Source of the DNA: Ruminiclostridium sp.
GTDB lineage: Bacteria; Bacillota; Clostridia; Oscillospirales; Ruminococcaceae
NCBI GenBank assembly: GCA_017395555.1
Contig: JAFPUE010000003.1
Coordinates: 1 to 41,978, forward strand
Direction: 5' to 3'
DNA length: 41,978 nt
This document shows positions 41,752 to 41,978 of the stretch, one piece after another. A program made the translations under genes and the position numbers. The notes below the pieces were generated by a model. The model had not been told where the DNA came from and ran no database searches. It saw only the letters and a program-made list of their open reading frames with translations. The first letter of the stretch is position 1. The number at the start of each line of letters is the position of its first letter.

Positions 41752-41901
41752 TGTCTTGCCCTCCTTAATGGCTGTTGTTGTGTTGTTGGTGTTTTTTGTT
41801 GTGTTGTTTGTTGTGATTGTTGTGTTTTTCATTTTGTTGTCCTCCTTAAAGACATTTGTTCTTGTTGTTGGTTCGGGATTTTTCCCCTTTGCTCTGTCTG
41901 C

Positions 41902-41910
41902 ATTATATCA
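41902..41910 (-). promoter_or_regulatory. Extended -10 promoter of the secreted-protein gene
   Basis: Minus strand TGATATAAT, an extended -10 box with no good -35, about 70 bases before the upstream ATG at 41832. The flanking sequence to 41978 is strongly AT-rich and holds no gene. Confidence 0.55.
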
Positions 41911-41978
41911 TACAGAACATTGCAACTTTATTGCAGATTTTTTGGTTTTTGAAAAATTTTTTAAATTTTTCCGAACCC

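Noticed and set aside
1-41978. CRISPR arrays, tRNA, rRNA or riboswitches
   Set aside because: No regularly spaced repeats, no cloverleaf or rRNA motifs, and no conserved riboswitch cores noticed on reading; a covariance-model scan would be needed to exclude small RNAs.

Overview
The window looks like a chromosome segment of a gut Clostridia member, most likely a Ruminococcus-like Oscillospiraceae. The signs are glycoside hydrolases with lipoprotein sugar-binding partners, AGGAGG-type ribosome binding sites, canonical TTGACA-17-TATAAT promoters, some TTG starts, and a secreted-protein and NRPS repertoire typical of that group. This assignment is inference; no rRNA or other marker gene is present. 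I see no tRNA, rRNA or CRISPR array.

Layout. (1) 1-8.8 kb, carbohydrate use: a leftward operon of GH29 alpha-L-fucosidase, GH5 glycanase lipoprotein, sugar-binding lipoprotein and GH2 beta-galactosidase (cut by the window edge). Behind it lie a second sugar-binding lipoprotein and a divergent AraC regulator. Two inverted copies of a MITE-like element (5797-6020 and 8825-8981) bracket the second binding protein and AraC. (2) 9.0-16.7 kb: a helicase/GNAT fragment fusion, PAP2 phosphatase, a lipoprotein tyrosine phosphatase with a shifted start, a membrane acyltransferase with a damaged 5' end, a membrane-protein remnant, a DUF134-NifX regulator with a split ChrA transporter, and two GNAT genes. 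(3) 16.8-19.1 kb, a gene graveyard: prophage scaffold and MuF fragments (the MuF carrying a JAMM-like tail plus a 49-residue candidate immunity gene), joined to pieces of RidA and DsrE genes. (4) 19.3-21.3 kb: an Xre/nucleotidyltransferase toxin-antitoxin-like pair and an esterase.

(5) 22.0-36.5 kb is the most interesting part, a nonribosomal peptide locus. A 2447-residue C-A-T-C-A-T-reductase synthetase overlaps by 4 bases a second A-T-(degenerate C)-TE gene, which carries a one-base frameshift. Next come a STAS protein and a membrane SpoIIE phosphatase/kinase (a partner-switching module), then a separately transcribed stand-alone condensation-superfamily acyltransferase. The reductase predicts release of a peptide aldehyde, and the N-terminal C domain suggests an N-acylated dipeptide. 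The second A domain lacks the amino-acid-binding Asp and may supply the acyl group.

(6) 36.5-42 kb: a GNAT acetyltransferase, a response regulator and histidine kinase pair with a SARP-like output domain, and a secreted repeat-containing protein of unknown function with an unusual duplicated translation start. Several breaks fall in A runs (11695-11702, 30401-30404), so sequencing error must be excluded before treating them as biology.
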